A stretch of DNA of 64,000 nt from Leisingera sp. ANG-M7 (lineage in GTDB: Bacteria; Pseudomonadota; Alphaproteobacteria; Rhodobacterales; Rhodobacteraceae): assembly GCF_000813965.1 (NCBI RefSeq), contig NZ_JWLI01000013.1, forward strand, positions 1 through 64,000, written 5' to 3'. Within the stretch, counting starts at the first letter, position 1, and each line of letters starts with the position of its first letter. The position numbers and the translations under genes are program-made. This document shows, in pieces, positions 52,398 through 61,684 of the stretch. The notes under the pieces are model-generated. The model ran no database searches. It was given only the letters and a program-made list of their open reading frames with translations, and was not told the DNA's origin.

Positions 52398-54164
52398 TCA
52401 CTCGATCCTTATAAAACAATCTGCAGTATAGGCTGTTCCATCAGTTCCAATCGTAACTAATCTTGTCCCACTGCGCGCATTTTCAGGAATGGTTACTAGC
52501 GTTTCTCCAGCTCCTGATCCATCCGCGACACCTTTAGCCACCTCATCAGGGCCAAATAGAATATGGACTGGCTTGTCGGGAACAAGACCTTGATAGCTTA
52601 CTGATACTTGTTCACCTGGATTGTGCCAGCCGGCTTCTACCGAACAAGTCGGCCAGTCAGGAACAACCGGAGACACCGAGGACACTTCAAGCCTATCGAC
52701 AACGCCCCTCTTTGGGTCGAAGGAGAAGACTTGGATTCTTTGCTCGTTACCTGGGAAAGTAGGCATAACAGACCGCGGCACAACGAAATCAATTGAGGAC
52801 GATACAAGCCTCGGTTCTCGAACTGGCAGGTTTTGCGCCGCAACGTTCCCAGAGCTATCAATCTCAGGGGAGGTCGCCTCGGAAACCCTCGTTACAACAA
52901 CTTGGAATAACTCAAGCAGGTCTTCGGGGTCGCGCGCTGCAAAGGCAAAGCCATCAAATACATACTGCCGCCTAGCACCAAGCCTGTAGTCGCTTTCTAG
53001 AGCAACAACCGCCGCGAAGTCTACGCCTTCTAATACAGTCGGAGGTGAACCTATTTTAGCTAGCTCCACATCCCCGCCACCACTTGATGCATCAGAGTCT
53101 GCATCAATCAAAACCCAAAATATTGTAGGTCCAGGCATATCACCGACATTACCAAGCAGGTTCACGCGGATTATCTGCGCTGGACCGCCCGCATGTGGGT
53201 CATGCGCCGATATGAATACGTCTACCCCTTTAATGTCCTGATCTGGTCGTAAAGACGGGAACTCTCCTTGAAGATCGAAGATTTCGAAGGATGCAACATC
53301 AATAACTTCAGTTTGCTGACCAACGGTTGCCGCCCCGACAACATTACATGCATTTAGCCGCATAATATTCTTCTGTGCTGAGACAACAACGTGGTTATCA
53401 GACAGTCCGTCTACATTTTGATCTTGAGCATTTGGAAACATCAAATTTGCAGCATCCGATTCATGCCCCAGTGTAAGTGCGTGTCCAACTTCATGAGCAA
53501 GTGTTTGACCATCTGGATCAGCCAGCCACGTCTTACAATTGGGAGGAGTTCCACCATCAAGACAGCGATTCGGCGATGACGGATGCAAATAGCTATTGTC
53601 GGCAACTACGACACGCCCACGGTAGGGAGAAGAACACTGGCCTTGCAATGGGCCTGTTACATAAATTGGACACCCACCTAAACCGGTTGTATTTGTTCTC
53701 TTCCCTGCTGGATCAACAAAATGATTTGCATTTACCGCCACAAGGCCAACGTTGCCAAGGCCTAGGCTCTGGTAGGCTGCTCTGCAACTATCGACCATTG
53801 CGTTAAACTCAATACCGCCATCATCTCGTTGAAGGTCTCCAGTCTTTCCAACTGTCGTGTCCGGATCAGGTATCACTGGGAAACTCAAGCCTCCGCCAAG
53901 AATGCCAGATCGAAGTGTTATTAATGCTTGAGGGATCAGGATCCTATCTGACGGCCTTTCGTGGCGGTTCCAAAGGAGGTCATTGGTGTTAGTAGCACCA
54001 GCGATGTTCGGCGAAGTGGCAGCTCTTGTGCCCTCGATCACGCACCAGGCCATCGGCAACGAAATAAGCTCGTTACCGCAATGGTTTTGGGACCATGCAG
54101 AGGAAGGAGAAAAGCAAGTGTAGAACAAAAATGCGGCAGTAATCATTGATTCCTTTACAAACAT
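52398..54164 (-). CDS. Secreted metzincin-like zinc metalloprotease
   Basis: 588 residues from the ATG at 54164 (GGAGGAAGTT upstream; ATG at 54176 alternative). Signal peptide (MITAAFLFYTCFSPSSAWS). Zinc site TLAHEVGHALTLGHESD at ~residue 228: H-E-x-x-H-x-x-x-x-x-H, followed by LMFPNAQDQN, in the place of the Met-turn. DPDGQ/DVDGL-like turns may bind calcium. Long beta-rich C-terminal part without recognised domains. GC is clearly below the core average. Located behind luxRI, a common target class for quorum control. Confidence 0.82.
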   Translation of the reverse strand: MFVKESMITAAFLFYTCFSPSSAWSQNHCGNELISLPMAWCVIEGTRAATSPNIAGATNTNDLLWNRHERPSDRILIPQALITLRSGILGGGLSFPVIPDPDTTVGKTGDLQRDDGGIEFNAMVDSCRAAYQSLGLGNVGLVAVNANHFVDPAGKRTNTTGLGGCPIYVTGPLQGQCSSPYRGRVVVADNSYLHPSSPNRCLDGGTPPNCKTWLADPDGQTLAHEVGHALTLGHESDAANLMFPNAQDQNVDGLSDNHVVVSAQKNIMRLNACNVVGAATVGQQTEVIDVASFEIFDLQGEFPSLRPDQDIKGVDVFISAHDPHAGGPAQIIRVNLLGNVGDMPGPTIFWVLIDADSDASSGGGDVELAKIGSPPTVLEGVDFAAVVALESDYRLGARRQYVFDGFAFAARDPEDLLELFQVVVTRVSEATSPEIDSSGNVAAQNLPVREPRLVSSSIDFVVPRSVMPTFPGNEQRIQVFSFDPKRGVVDRLEVSSVSPVVPDWPTCSVEAGWHNPGEQVSVSYQGLVPDKPVHILFGPDEVAKGVADGSGAGETLVTIPENARSGTRLVTIGTDGTAYTADCFIRIE

Positions 54165-54299
54165 AACTTCCTCCATTTAACACCTAGGCACCACTCATTC
54201 CCGAAGCTTGCTCAGCCCAGAGGGCATTGGAAGGCTGGTTCCGCAACTAGAGCAACTCTTTTCTCTTTCCAGAAAAATATGTGAAGAATTTTCTTTTGG

Positions 54300-54308
54300 A
54301 TCCAAACT
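54300..54308. repeat. Target-site duplication, left (ATCCAAACT)
   Basis: Nine bases identical to 55358-55366; directly flank the ends of the IS. Confidence 0.92.
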
Positions 54309-55357
54309 GGCATTGTTGCAGAACCCAGCAACTGAGCGAGTTTTCCCTTTCCCATTGAGTTCAGGCCACGCGTTCGATCTCGGCCATGCCGAGTTCGTTG
54401 AAGCGGTTCATGAGAGCGATACGGATGTGGATTTCGGCGGTCTGGCGGTCGGGGTCTCGTGAGGCGATGCGTTCGCCGAAGGATTTCAGACATCGCATCT
54501 TTGCCTCGATCCGACTTCGGGCATGATAGCCGTTCCATCGCTTCCAGATGGCTCGCCCGAGGTGCCGGGTGGCGCGCAGGATCTCGTTGCGAGCCGTCGC
54601 GGCCGGACAGTCTTCTTTCCAAAGGCGCCCGTTCTTGCGAATGGGGATGACGGCGGCGGCGCCTCGATCCAGGATGGCCGTATGGCAGCGGCGCGTGTCG
54701 TAGGCGCCATCACCGGTCACGGTGCGGATCTGTTCCCCTGGCGGTACCTGGCTCAGCAGTTCGGGCAGGACCGGACTGTCGCCTTGTCGCTGGAGGTGAA
54801 CTCCACCGCCCGGATGTCGCCGGTGCCGGTGTCCATCGCCAGATGAACTTTTCGGTATTGGCGCCTGCGATGGGTTCCGTGCTTGCGGGCCAGCCACTCG
54901 CCATCGCCGAGGAACTTGATCCCGGTACTGTCTACCAACAGGTTCAGCGGGCCTGCCGCGCGACGGCCCGATATCTGGACGGTGATGGATTTCTGGAGGC
55001 GGCTCAGAGTGGAAAAGTCGGGCACCGGCCAGTCCAGCCCGGCCATCGTCAGGATGCTGCCCACCATCCCGGTCGTTTGCTTCAGCGGCAGGCCGAACAG
55101 CACTTTCACCATCAAACAAAAACTGGATCGCCGCATCCGAGAAAACAGCAGGGCGACCGTTGCGACCGGCCCTGGGTGCCAGCCACACCATGTCCTTGTC
55201 CAGCCAGATCAGCAGCGAGCCGCGCTGCTTCAGCGCGTCGTTGTAGGCTTCCAGTTCGTCGTGCGGTAGCGGGCGGGTCCGGGCTTGCTCATGCGAGCCT
55301 CTTAACCCACCGGATTCTCAAGGTGAATCCTCATTGGTCAAGTTCTGCAACAACGCC
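54309..55357. mobile_element. IS5-family (IS903-like) insertion sequence, 1049 bp
   Basis: The ends are GGCATTGTTGCAGAACCC (54309 on) and, inverted, GGCGTTGTTGCAGAACTT (ending at 55357): 18-bp terminal inverted repeats with 3 differences. The 9-bp ATCCAAACT duplication on both sides is the size IS903 makes and shows an ordinary, fairly recent transposition. The internal transposase gene is frameshifted. Confidence 0.93.
54361..55292 (-). pseudogene. IS5-family DDE transposase with frameshifts
   Basis: Start MSKPGPARYRTTNW at 55292. Pieces from three frames give the full protein: LIWLDKDMVWLAPRAGRNGRPAVFSDAAIQF, then LMVKVLFGLPLKQTTGMV...LVDSTGIKFLGDGEW (first Asp), then TVTGDGAYDTRRCH (second Asp) and the C-terminal Y-x-x-R-x-R-x-E-like HARSRIEAKM. 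At least three indels are required (near 55245, 55135 and 54780), so the element cannot move on its own unless these are read errors. Confidence 0.85.
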
Positions 55358-55366
55358 ATCCAAACT
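55358..55366. repeat. Target-site duplication, right (ATCCAAACT)
   Basis: Partner of 54300-54308. Confidence 0.92.
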
Positions 55367-55836
55367 CACCCCCGCTTCCCAGGGATGCAATGGCGCGATG
55401 CACGCACGATTCGCAGAGAATGAAAAATCCCAACTTGGAAACGAGGATTTTCATCCCGACATTGATTTTGCACGCACCGGGGTCTTTGCGTGCAAAAGCC
55501 AATGTAAAGCTGATTGCACACTCGATTAGAACGAAGCGCGGCGTGTTTATCGGAGACACAGCACTTAATTTCAATGACGGATTTCAATAAATCGCCCTCA
55601 ACGAATACGCCAATACCGGCCGTTTTGGCACAGGCGACACGCTTATCAAAACTCTTGAAATAATCTTGTGCCACAAACCTTTCGCAGAACTGACCTTGAT
55701 TTCAGCACGTTGTTGGCCGCAGCTTAAGAACCGGACGTTCGTGCGAGGTGCAGCATCAATAAATTGGGCTCAAAGTGAGTATCCACTGCACACCAGCTCA
55801 GCGACCGCTTCGGCAACACCAAACTAGCGTCGTTCC
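55367..55836. other. AT-richer non-coding or degenerate region
   Basis: Short overlapping frames on the minus strand (e.g. DYFKSFDKRVACAKTAGIGV and FVLIECAISFTLAFARKDPG in different frames) suggest a broken gene, but no family is recognised. The IS target site lies at its left edge. Confidence 0.35.
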
Positions 55837-57024
55837 TCAGTCATCCCCACGGATCTGAAGATTTTCGATCAGCTCTTTCGTCGGGGCCATATTCTTCAGG
55901 TAGAAGCGCTCCAGCTGGTCCACCGACGTGCCAGCATTCTTGGCCAGGGTGTAGAGGTTCACCTTGCCCTGAGACCCTCTGAGGCGTGCCTGGATAGCAT
56001 AGTGGCGCAGGGAGTATGGTGACAGCTTCCTGTCCTCATCCAGCAGCTCAGCCTTTTCCAGGATATGGTTGAACAGGCGGCGGGCCGTGTTGATGGCTGT
56101 CCTGCGGTTAGAATATTCCGGCATCCACACATAGCCGTTCCGATCCGGGCCACTCTCGTCGAACGGGTTCAGGGTCCCCTGGTAGAGGGGAACAGCCAAA
56201 GGCATGGTCACACTGGTGCGCCCGCCGGTTTTGCCGCCACGGACGTTCATTTCCAAGTGCGGCGGGTCGCCTTTGATCTGAATATCTTTGTGCTTCAGCC
56301 CGAACAGCTCGCCCTCTGTAGGCCGGAGGAACGTGTGAACGACAAAGCGGAACATCTTGGCGTGGTGGCCGGTGATCTGGACGCCACGGACGACATCCCC
56401 ACGCTTGGCGCATTCGCCAGCAGCCTTCATGAACCGCTTGTACTCGTCGTCAGTAAAGGTATGGCGGGGCGTGTCCACGGTCTTCTGCTTAGGCATCACC
56501 GGCAGAACGTTCAGAATGCCGTCTTCCACCGCCAGAGTCAGAACTTTGCGTATGATGATTGTGTGTTTGGCCTTGGTCGATTCCGCCAACCGCTTTGGCC
56601 GATTCTCGTCCAGATGAATCAGGTAATCCCGAACCTTGCCGGTGGTGATCTTCGTGACGTCATACTTACCGAAATAGCAGATCAGCCCGTCCTTCGACCG
56701 GTTCAGCAGCTTGTTGTCCCCATCCGACCACTTGGACTTGCCCTTCTGAATGCCCATCAGCTTCTTGGCATAGTGTTCGAAGCTGGTGGCTTTCTTCTGA
56801 GCATGGTCGCTGTTGGCCTTGCTGCGGTATGAGTCGGCAAACTCATAGGCCACTTCAATTGCATCCAGCCTCGATGTCTCCTTGGACGACCGGTGGACAT
56901 ATTTCCCTGCCAGGGGGTCTCTGAAGCGGATGTAGTAGTAAGGGGTGCGACCTGTCTTGTAGATCGCCAGCCCCTTCCGGAGGTGTTTGATCGTTGTAAT
57001 TCGATTTTCGGAATCTTTGGCCAA
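55837..57024 (-). CDS. Tyrosine recombinase/integrase of the tRNA-Phe element
   Basis: 395 residues. Arm-binding N-terminus with KGLAIYKTGRTPYYYIRFRD, SAM-like core-binding domain (TSFEHYAKKLMGIQ ... HTIIIRKVLTLAVEDGIL), catalytic domain with Arg I in HTFLRPTEGELFGLKH, SLRHYAIQ (the H-x-x-R box appears as R-H-Y), and the nucleophile Tyr in LERFYLKNM. The start is 98 bp from the att repeat within tRNA-Phe, the usual layout. It should integrate and excise the 25.7-kb element at the tRNA 3' end. Confidence 0.92.
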   Translation of the reverse strand: MAKDSENRITTIKHLRKGLAIYKTGRTPYYYIRFRDPLAGKYVHRSSKETSRLDAIEVAYEFADSYRSKANSDHAQKKATSFEHYAKKLMGIQKGKSKWSDGDNKLLNRSKDGLICYFGKYDVTKITTGKVRDYLIHLDENRPKRLAESTKAKHTIIIRKVLTLAVEDGILNVLPVMPKQKTVDTPRHTFTDDEYKRFMKAAGECAKRGDVVRGVQITGHHAKMFRFVVHTFLRPTEGELFGLKHKDIQIKGDPPHLEMNVRGGKTGGRTSVTMPLAVPLYQGTLNPFDESGPDRNGYVWMPEYSNRRTAINTARRLFNHILEKAELLDEDRKLSPYSLRHYAIQARLRGSQGKVNLYTLAKNAGTSVDQLERFYLKNMAPTKELIENLQIRGDD

Positions 57025-57121
57025 ACCGAGCCCATATGAGAAGTGTATAACCGTGTATAACTTTTAGAGTCGGCTCCGATGATCATCAACGGGCGAAATT
57101 CTTCAGTTATATCAGAGTGTT

Positions 57122-57169
57122 ATGGTGCCCGGGGGCGGAATCGAACCACCGACACGAGGATTTTCAATC
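57122..57169. repeat. Right attachment repeat (48 bp), inside tRNA-Phe
   Basis: Identical to 31462-31509. Because this copy lies in the complete tRNA, integration preserved the tRNA gene. Confidence 0.95.
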
Positions 57170-57198
57170 CACTGCTCTACCCCTGAGCTACCCGGGCA
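57123..57198 (-). tRNA. tRNA-Phe (anticodon GAA)
   Basis: 76 nt read from 57198: acceptor TGCCCGGG pairs with CCCGGGCA before CCA, D arm GCTCAGGGGTAGAGC, anticodon loop TTGAAAA with GAA, T arm GTCGGTGGTTCGATTC. CCA is encoded. It is the integration target of the element to its left. Confidence 0.96.
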
Positions 57199-57278
57199 CG
57201 GGAAGGCTGATTGCCTTGGGTGGGGGCCTTCTATGCTCTGGGCGCGGCGGTGTCCAGAGGGTTTTTCAAAGAAAATCG

Positions 57279-57482
57279 CTAATGGCGTGTCTGCTGCGGC
57301 TTTTCTTCGGATGCCCGCGCGCGTTCCGCTTCTTCCAAAGCGTTTTCAATGTCTTCCGGGTCCTGGCTGGGCACCGCATAGGCGCCGGTCAGCCATTTCC
57401 CCAGGTCGATATCGGCGCAGCGCTTGGAGCAGAACGGGCGGTAGTTCTGTTGCGATTCCCCGCCGCAGACCGGACAGCTCAT
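57279..57482 (-). CDS. yacG: DNA gyrase inhibitor YacG-like zinc protein
   Basis: 67 residues. [10 protein letters not shown] and FCSKRCADIDLGKWLTG give the four Cys zinc site of YacG. Known E. coli YacG binds GyrB. Its start overlaps the RNase stop (ATGA), as in other Rhodobacteraceae. Confidence 0.92.
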   Translation of the reverse strand: MSCPVCGGESQQNYRPFCSKRCADIDLGKWLTGAYAVPSQDPEDIENALEEAERARASEEKPQQTRH

Positions 57483-58501
57483 TTCAGCACCTCGCTCAGG
57501 GCAATCCGGCCGCGCTTGCGCTGCAATTCGTAGTGGCCAAGGTTGGTCCAGCCTGCCAGCACAGTTTCCTCGGAATCCGCCCGGAAAGCGGCACGAAGCG
57601 CGGTTTCAAACCCCCGGCGGTCCTTCTTTGGCATCGGAGCCAGGTCCAGCACGATCTGGCCGCCCAGGCCGCGCACCCGCAAGGCGCGGGGCAGGATCTT
57701 GGCAGCTGCCATATTGGCCTTCAGACCCGCCGCCATTGAGGTGTCGGACCCGGTGTTCACATCCACTGCCACCAGGGCGCGGGTCGGTTCGATGTACAGG
57801 AAGGCACCACCCGCCAGCGGCTCGCGGATGCCGCGTGCGGTGTCCAGAGCATCGAGCACGCCGAGGCGCTCAAACCCGCCAGGCTCGCGCTCCACGTCGG
57901 CGGGATCGACCCAGTCCCGCCAGGCCAGCAGATGCGGCGTGTCGCCTTCTGCCAGAACTTCCGGATCAGCCCCTTCGTCCTGCATCACTTGTGCCGCCAG
58001 CGCCGCCATTGCGGCCACGTCCTCGGCGATCTCTTCGCTGTCCGCACCGGCGCAGGCAGAGCGCAGGATCAGCCCGTAACCTGACTCACCCATCTCCTCA
58101 TGGGCAATCTCCAGCAGCCGGTCACGCTCGTCCTCATCGCGGATACTGCGTGAGATATTCAGGCCCGGGGCCTCCGGCGTCACGATGGCATAGCGGCTCT
58201 TGAACAAGAGCTTCTGAGACACCGGAATGGCTTTGCCCGGCTCGGCGAAGCCGGACACTTGCACCAGGATCATCTGGCCCGGTGCCAGCCCCTTGACCTG
58301 GCGCAGGAAGGCCGGGCCGTCAGGCGTGGTCAGGAACATGCCGCCCTGGCCCTTGACCGGCCGGTCGGCGCGGGCGCGGTAGATGGTGCCGGGGGCAGGG
58401 GCATCGCTTTCGACCAGAAAGTCCTCCAGCTTGCCGTCCACCATAAGTGCTGCGGCTTCGCGGTCCTGGATGTGGTCGAGAATGATGGTGCGGCCCTTCA
58501 T
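57479..58501 (-). CDS. Short ribonuclease E/G family protein
   Basis: 340 residues. An S1-like part at the start ([25 protein letters not shown]) and the RNase E/G catalytic core: [21 protein letters not shown] carries D-V-N-T-G, and [14 protein letters not shown] the second acidic residue. Shorter than RNase E and lacking the C-terminal scaffold and the Zn-link region, it matches the small alphaproteobacterial RNase G-like form acting in rRNA or mRNA processing. Overlaps maf by 4 bp. Confidence 0.9.
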   Translation of the reverse strand: MKGRTIILDHIQDREAAALMVDGKLEDFLVESDAPAPGTIYRARADRPVKGQGGMFLTTPDGPAFLRQVKGLAPGQMILVQVSGFAEPGKAIPVSQKLLFKSRYAIVTPEAPGLNISRSIRDEDERDRLLEIAHEEMGESGYGLILRSACAGADSEEIAEDVAAMAALAAQVMQDEGADPEVLAEGDTPHLLAWRDWVDPADVEREPGGFERLGVLDALDTARGIREPLAGGAFLYIEPTRALVAVDVNTGSDTSMAAGLKANMAAAKILPRALRVRGLGGQIVLDLAPMPKKDRRGFETALRAAFRADSEETVLAGWTNLGHYELQRKRGRIALSEVLK

Positions 58502-59079
58502 GCGGCGGCCTCCTGATAAAGCGGCAGGCCGGCGGCGCGCAGCAGGTTTGCGGTTTCAGAGAGCGGCAGCCCGACGATCCCGGTGAAGGATCCGCTGATC
58601 CACGGAATAAAGGCGCCCGCAGGCCCCTGAATGGCATAGGCGCCGGCCTTGCCCTCCCAGTCGCCGGTGGTGAGATAGGCGTTCAGTTCCTCGTCTGAGA
58701 GGTTTTTCATCTTCACCTGGCTGACCACGTCTTTTTCCCAGACGCGGTCCCCGCGGCGCACCGCAACGGCGGTGATCACCCGGTGGCGGCGGCCGGAAAG
58801 CGCCAGCAGAAACTCGGCGGCCTCGCCCGCATCGCGCGGTTTGCCCAGGATGCGGCGGCCAAGCGCAACGGTGGTGTCGGCGCAGAGAACAATATCGTCC
58901 GCCGCTGCTGGAACAGCTTCGGTCTTTTCCCGCGTGACCCGGGCGCAATAGGCGCGCGGCAGCTCGCCCTTTAGCGGTGTTTCGTCAGTTTCCGGCGGCC
59001 GCACAGCGTCGGGGTGCACGCCAAGTTGCGCCAGCAATTGCAGCCGGCGCGGGCTGCCTGATCCCAGAATGAATGCCAT
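58498..59079 (-). CDS. maf: Maf-family nucleotide pyrophosphatase
   Basis: 193 residues. Start [19 protein letters not shown] is the Maf S-x-S-P-R-R motif; [16 protein letters not shown] holds the catalytic Asp; [19 protein letters not shown] and [14 protein letters not shown] complete the family. Hydrolyses non-canonical or modified NTPs. Middle gene of the infA-maf-RNase-yacG group. Confidence 0.95.
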   Translation of the reverse strand: MAFILGSGSPRRLQLLAQLGVHPDAVRPPETDETPLKGELPRAYCARVTREKTEAVPAAADDIVLCADTTVALGRRILGKPRDAGEAAEFLLALSGRRHRVITAVAVRRGDRVWEKDVVSQVKMKNLSDEELNAYLTTGDWEGKAGAYAIQGPAGAFIPWISGSFTGIVGLPLSETANLLRAAGLPLYQEAAA

Positions 59080-59233
59080 GCCGTGGCCCTCTTACCTCTT
59101 TGCGCCTGTCATAAGGCGAAATCCGCCAGCAGGAAAGCGGGCCGGGCCGTTTCCTCTTGCCTGAAATATCCCCGTCCCACTGCCTGGCAGGCGGCTTCGC
59201 CGCCGAGAAGGGGGGCGGCCGCCAGGCCGCTTC

Positions 59234-59261
59234 AAAACAAAAGCCCGGCAGAGTGCCGGGC
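59234..59261 (-). terminator. Terminator of infA
   Basis: On the minus strand GCCCGGCA-CTC-TGCCGGGC is followed by TTTTGTTTT, a classic intrinsic terminator 26 bp after the infA stop. It implies that maf and following genes need their own promoter or readthrough. Confidence 0.9.
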
Positions 59262-59287
59262 CTTGATATTTCTTCCAGATCAAACGC

Positions 59288-59506
59288 TTACTTGAAGCGG
59301 TAGTTGATCCGGCCCTTGGTCAGGTCATAGGGGGTCATTTCCACCTGGACCTTGTCGCCAGCCAGAACACGGATGCGGTTCTTGCGCATCTTGCCTGCCG
59401 TGTGCGCGATGATCTCATGGCCGTTCTCAAGCTCGACCCGAAACGTCGCGTTAGGCAGGAGTTCCTTCACGACACCGGGAAATTCGAGCGTATCTTCCTT
59501 GGCCAT
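59288..59506 (-). CDS. infA: Translation initiation factor IF-1
   Basis: 72 residues, full length. [22 protein letters not shown] and [19 protein letters not shown] with the closing [12 protein letters not shown] make this unmistakable S1/OB-fold IF-1, which binds the ribosomal A site during initiation. Confidence 0.98.
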   Translation of the reverse strand: MAKEDTLEFPGVVKELLPNATFRVELENGHEIIAHTAGKMRKNRIRVLAGDKVQVEMTPYDLTKGRINYRFK

Positions 59507-59589
59507 GTTGTCTCCATCGTTGGGTTAACCCGCAAACTGCGGGACGTGCGCTTAAATGGGGTCATTTTCCCAATAATTCAAGGGCTCAA

Positions 59590-60468
59590 TCAGCAAACTG
59601 CGGCCTTTGTGACCGATTTCACGCGAGGTATCTGCTCCTCCCAGTGCAGCCGGTTCAGCACGCCGCCATCCGCCCTTACATGGGCGATCGCTTCCAGGTC
59701 CGCTTCGCCGTAGGTCCAGCCCGGCTGGTTCAGCGCGCCCTCAGACAGCACCCCGGTACCGGGGAAGCCCTTGTCCGGCGGGCCGAAAATGCCACCGGTG
59801 CCGGTGTTCATGTCCACGGCTTCCGACCATTCATTGGCCCCGGTAATAGAGGCCATGGCGGTCACGCACTGGTTTTCAAGTGCCCGCGACATCGCGCCGA
59901 TACGCACCCGCCAATAACCGGCCAGCGCCTCGGTGCAGGAGGGGACGAGAATCACGTCTGTCTCCGCCAGCGCGCGGCCCAGCAAGGGGAACTCGCTGTC
60001 ATAGCAGATCAGCACCCCGATTCTCCCCAGGGCCGTGTCGAAGATCTTGAGCGGCCCGCCGCCCATGATGCCCCAATCCTCGCGCTCGAACCGGGTCATG
60101 ATCTGCTTGTCCTGATGGTCCCGCTTGCCTGTGGGGGTGTAAAGCTCCGCCCGGTTTACTGGCCGGTCCAGTCCGGTGTTCACCGGGGCGGAGGCACCCA
60201 GGATAAGCACACCGTGTTCTGCAGCCAGTTTCAGGTGCAGCGCAGCCGCATCCTGCATCTTTTCTGACACCGAATGGATCGACTGTTCCAGATCTCCGGC
60301 AACCGTCGCGCCATCCAGCGTTGACAGCTCCATCGCGCCGTATTCGGGGAACACCAGCAGCTCGGCGCCATTACCGGCGGCCTCTGCAACCCAGGCGGCC
60401 AGCTTGTCTTCATATTGTGCCCAGCTGTCGAGCCAGTCGAGCGGATAGGCGGCGGTGGCAATTTTCAT
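59590..60468 (-). CDS. Carbon-nitrogen hydrolase (nitrilase superfamily)
   Basis: 292 residues. Catalytic triad visible: Glu in LLVFPEYGAMELS, Lys in DHQDKQIMTRFEREDW, Cys in GVLICYDSEFPLLGRAL. The family cleaves amides or nitriles; substrate not readable. It is divergent from the coiled-coil gene at 60725 and not tightly linked to infA (83 bp). Confidence 0.92.
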   Translation of the reverse strand: MKIATAAYPLDWLDSWAQYEDKLAAWVAEAAGNGAELLVFPEYGAMELSTLDGATVAGDLEQSIHSVSEKMQDAAALHLKLAAEHGVLILGASAPVNTGLDRPVNRAELYTPTGKRDHQDKQIMTRFEREDWGIMGGGPLKIFDTALGRIGVLICYDSEFPLLGRALAETDVILVPSCTEALAGYWRVRIGAMSRALENQCVTAMASITGANEWSEAVDMNTGTGGIFGPPDKGFPGTGVLSEGALNQPGWTYGEADLEAIAHVRADGGVLNRLHWEEQIPRVKSVTKAAVC

Positions 60469-60724
60469 GCGGTCTCTCCGGCGGTCAGCGACCGCATCCC
60501 GGTGCGGTCATATTGCAGGAGTGCCCGCCCTAACGGCTCTGCGCAAGGCTGTGCGGCCCCTTGGTTTCATCCGGCGCCGGGCGCGCAGGAAAAAATCTCA
60601 AACAAAATGCACATTTTTGCAACGGAAACAGCCGGGTGCTGCGTTTCACCTTGGTGCTGCCCGGCAATTTGGCCATTCTCGCAGGCAGCGGATCATTTGA
60701 TTTATTGAAAGAAGGACCACTCCC

Positions 60725-61645
60725 TTGGCGACCAAGCTTGATGACAAGAACCTGAAGGGCGTTATTGCCGACATCCCGAAAAAAGGCTTCCGCACCAAAT
60801 TCTGGCGTGAATACCGTGCCGGCGCCTGCAAAGGCAGCGGTGTCGGTAAATACATGGACCTGCTGGAGAAACTGGGGGTGCCGCCGTCTGGCGACCCGGC
60901 CAAGGCGGATCTGGATAACATGCCGGAAATCGTTCAGGCCTTCAGCATGCTGGCCAACGCGATGCTCAAGGCGCGCGGCAAATGCGGCAAGCTGCAGTCC
61001 CACAGCCGGGAGCTGTGCCTGGCCTATGCCAAGCAGATCGAAAAACGTGAAGACGCGGCGGCAGATCTTGCCCGTAATGCGGACAAGATCAAGCAGAAGC
61101 AAATGGCGCAGCAGCTGAAGGCCGAGAAGGCCAACGAGGAAACCGACAAGCACCTGGCCAAGCTCAAGAAAGAGCACGAGGAAACCCGCAAGCTGATCCT
61201 CAAGGAAATCAAGGCGGCTGAGGTGCGCGGCAAGAAGATTGAGGCTGCCTGTCTGGATATTTCCAAGGATGTGAACGCTGCGCTGGCCAAATTGGACGCG
61301 ATCAAGAAGGCTTGGAAAACCGCCTACAATAAGGAGGGCGCGGACCGCTCCAAAATCGAAGCCCAGGCCGACAAGGGCATTCGCGACCTGACCAAGGCCT
61401 ACAAGATCGACGCGCATGCAAAGAACGTGAAGGGCGCCCTGCCCAAGCTGTTCAAGGAACTGGCCGAGAACTACAAGCAGTTCAAACAGGAAGACTTCAG
61501 CAAGAAGGAATATGTTGCGGCCGGCAAGGCGGTGACAGCGGCCAAGCGCACATTTGATGACGCCCGCGATTCCGTGAAGCTGTACGCAACTCAGCAGAAG
61601 ATTGCGTTGGAAGAAGTGCAGGCGGCGCGGCCTGAAGGCGTCTGA
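60725..61645 (+). CDS. Lys/Ala-rich coiled-coil hypothetical protein
   Basis: 306 residues from a TTG at 60725 (AAGAAGGACC upstream). Long amphipathic helices with very high Lys and Ala content (EKREDAAADLARNADKIKQKQMAQQLKAEKANEETDKHLAKLKKE). No signal peptide, no family recognised. Codon use is core-like, so this looks like a native gene. Followed by a strong terminator. Confidence 0.8.
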   Translation: MATKLDDKNLKGVIADIPKKGFRTKFWREYRAGACKGSGVGKYMDLLEKLGVPPSGDPAKADLDNMPEIVQAFSMLANAMLKARGKCGKLQSHSRELCLAYAKQIEKREDAAADLARNADKIKQKQMAQQLKAEKANEETDKHLAKLKKEHEETRKLILKEIKAAEVRGKKIEAACLDISKDVNAALAKLDAIKKAWKTAYNKEGADRSKIEAQADKGIRDLTKAYKIDAHAKNVKGALPKLFKELAENYKQFKQEDFSKKEYVAAGKAVTAAKRTFDDARDSVKLYATQQKIALEEVQAARPEGV

Positions 61646-61655
61646 ACCAAAACAG

Positions 61656-61679
61656 ACAGGCGCCCGTGCGGGCGCCTGT
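61656..61679. terminator. Bidirectional hairpin terminator
   Basis: ACAGGCGCCC-GTGC-GGGCGCCTGT, perfect 10-bp stem, with TTTCC on the right and AAAC on the left; lies between the convergent coiled-coil and GNAT genes and can serve both. Confidence 0.9.
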
Positions 61680-61684
61680 TTCCG

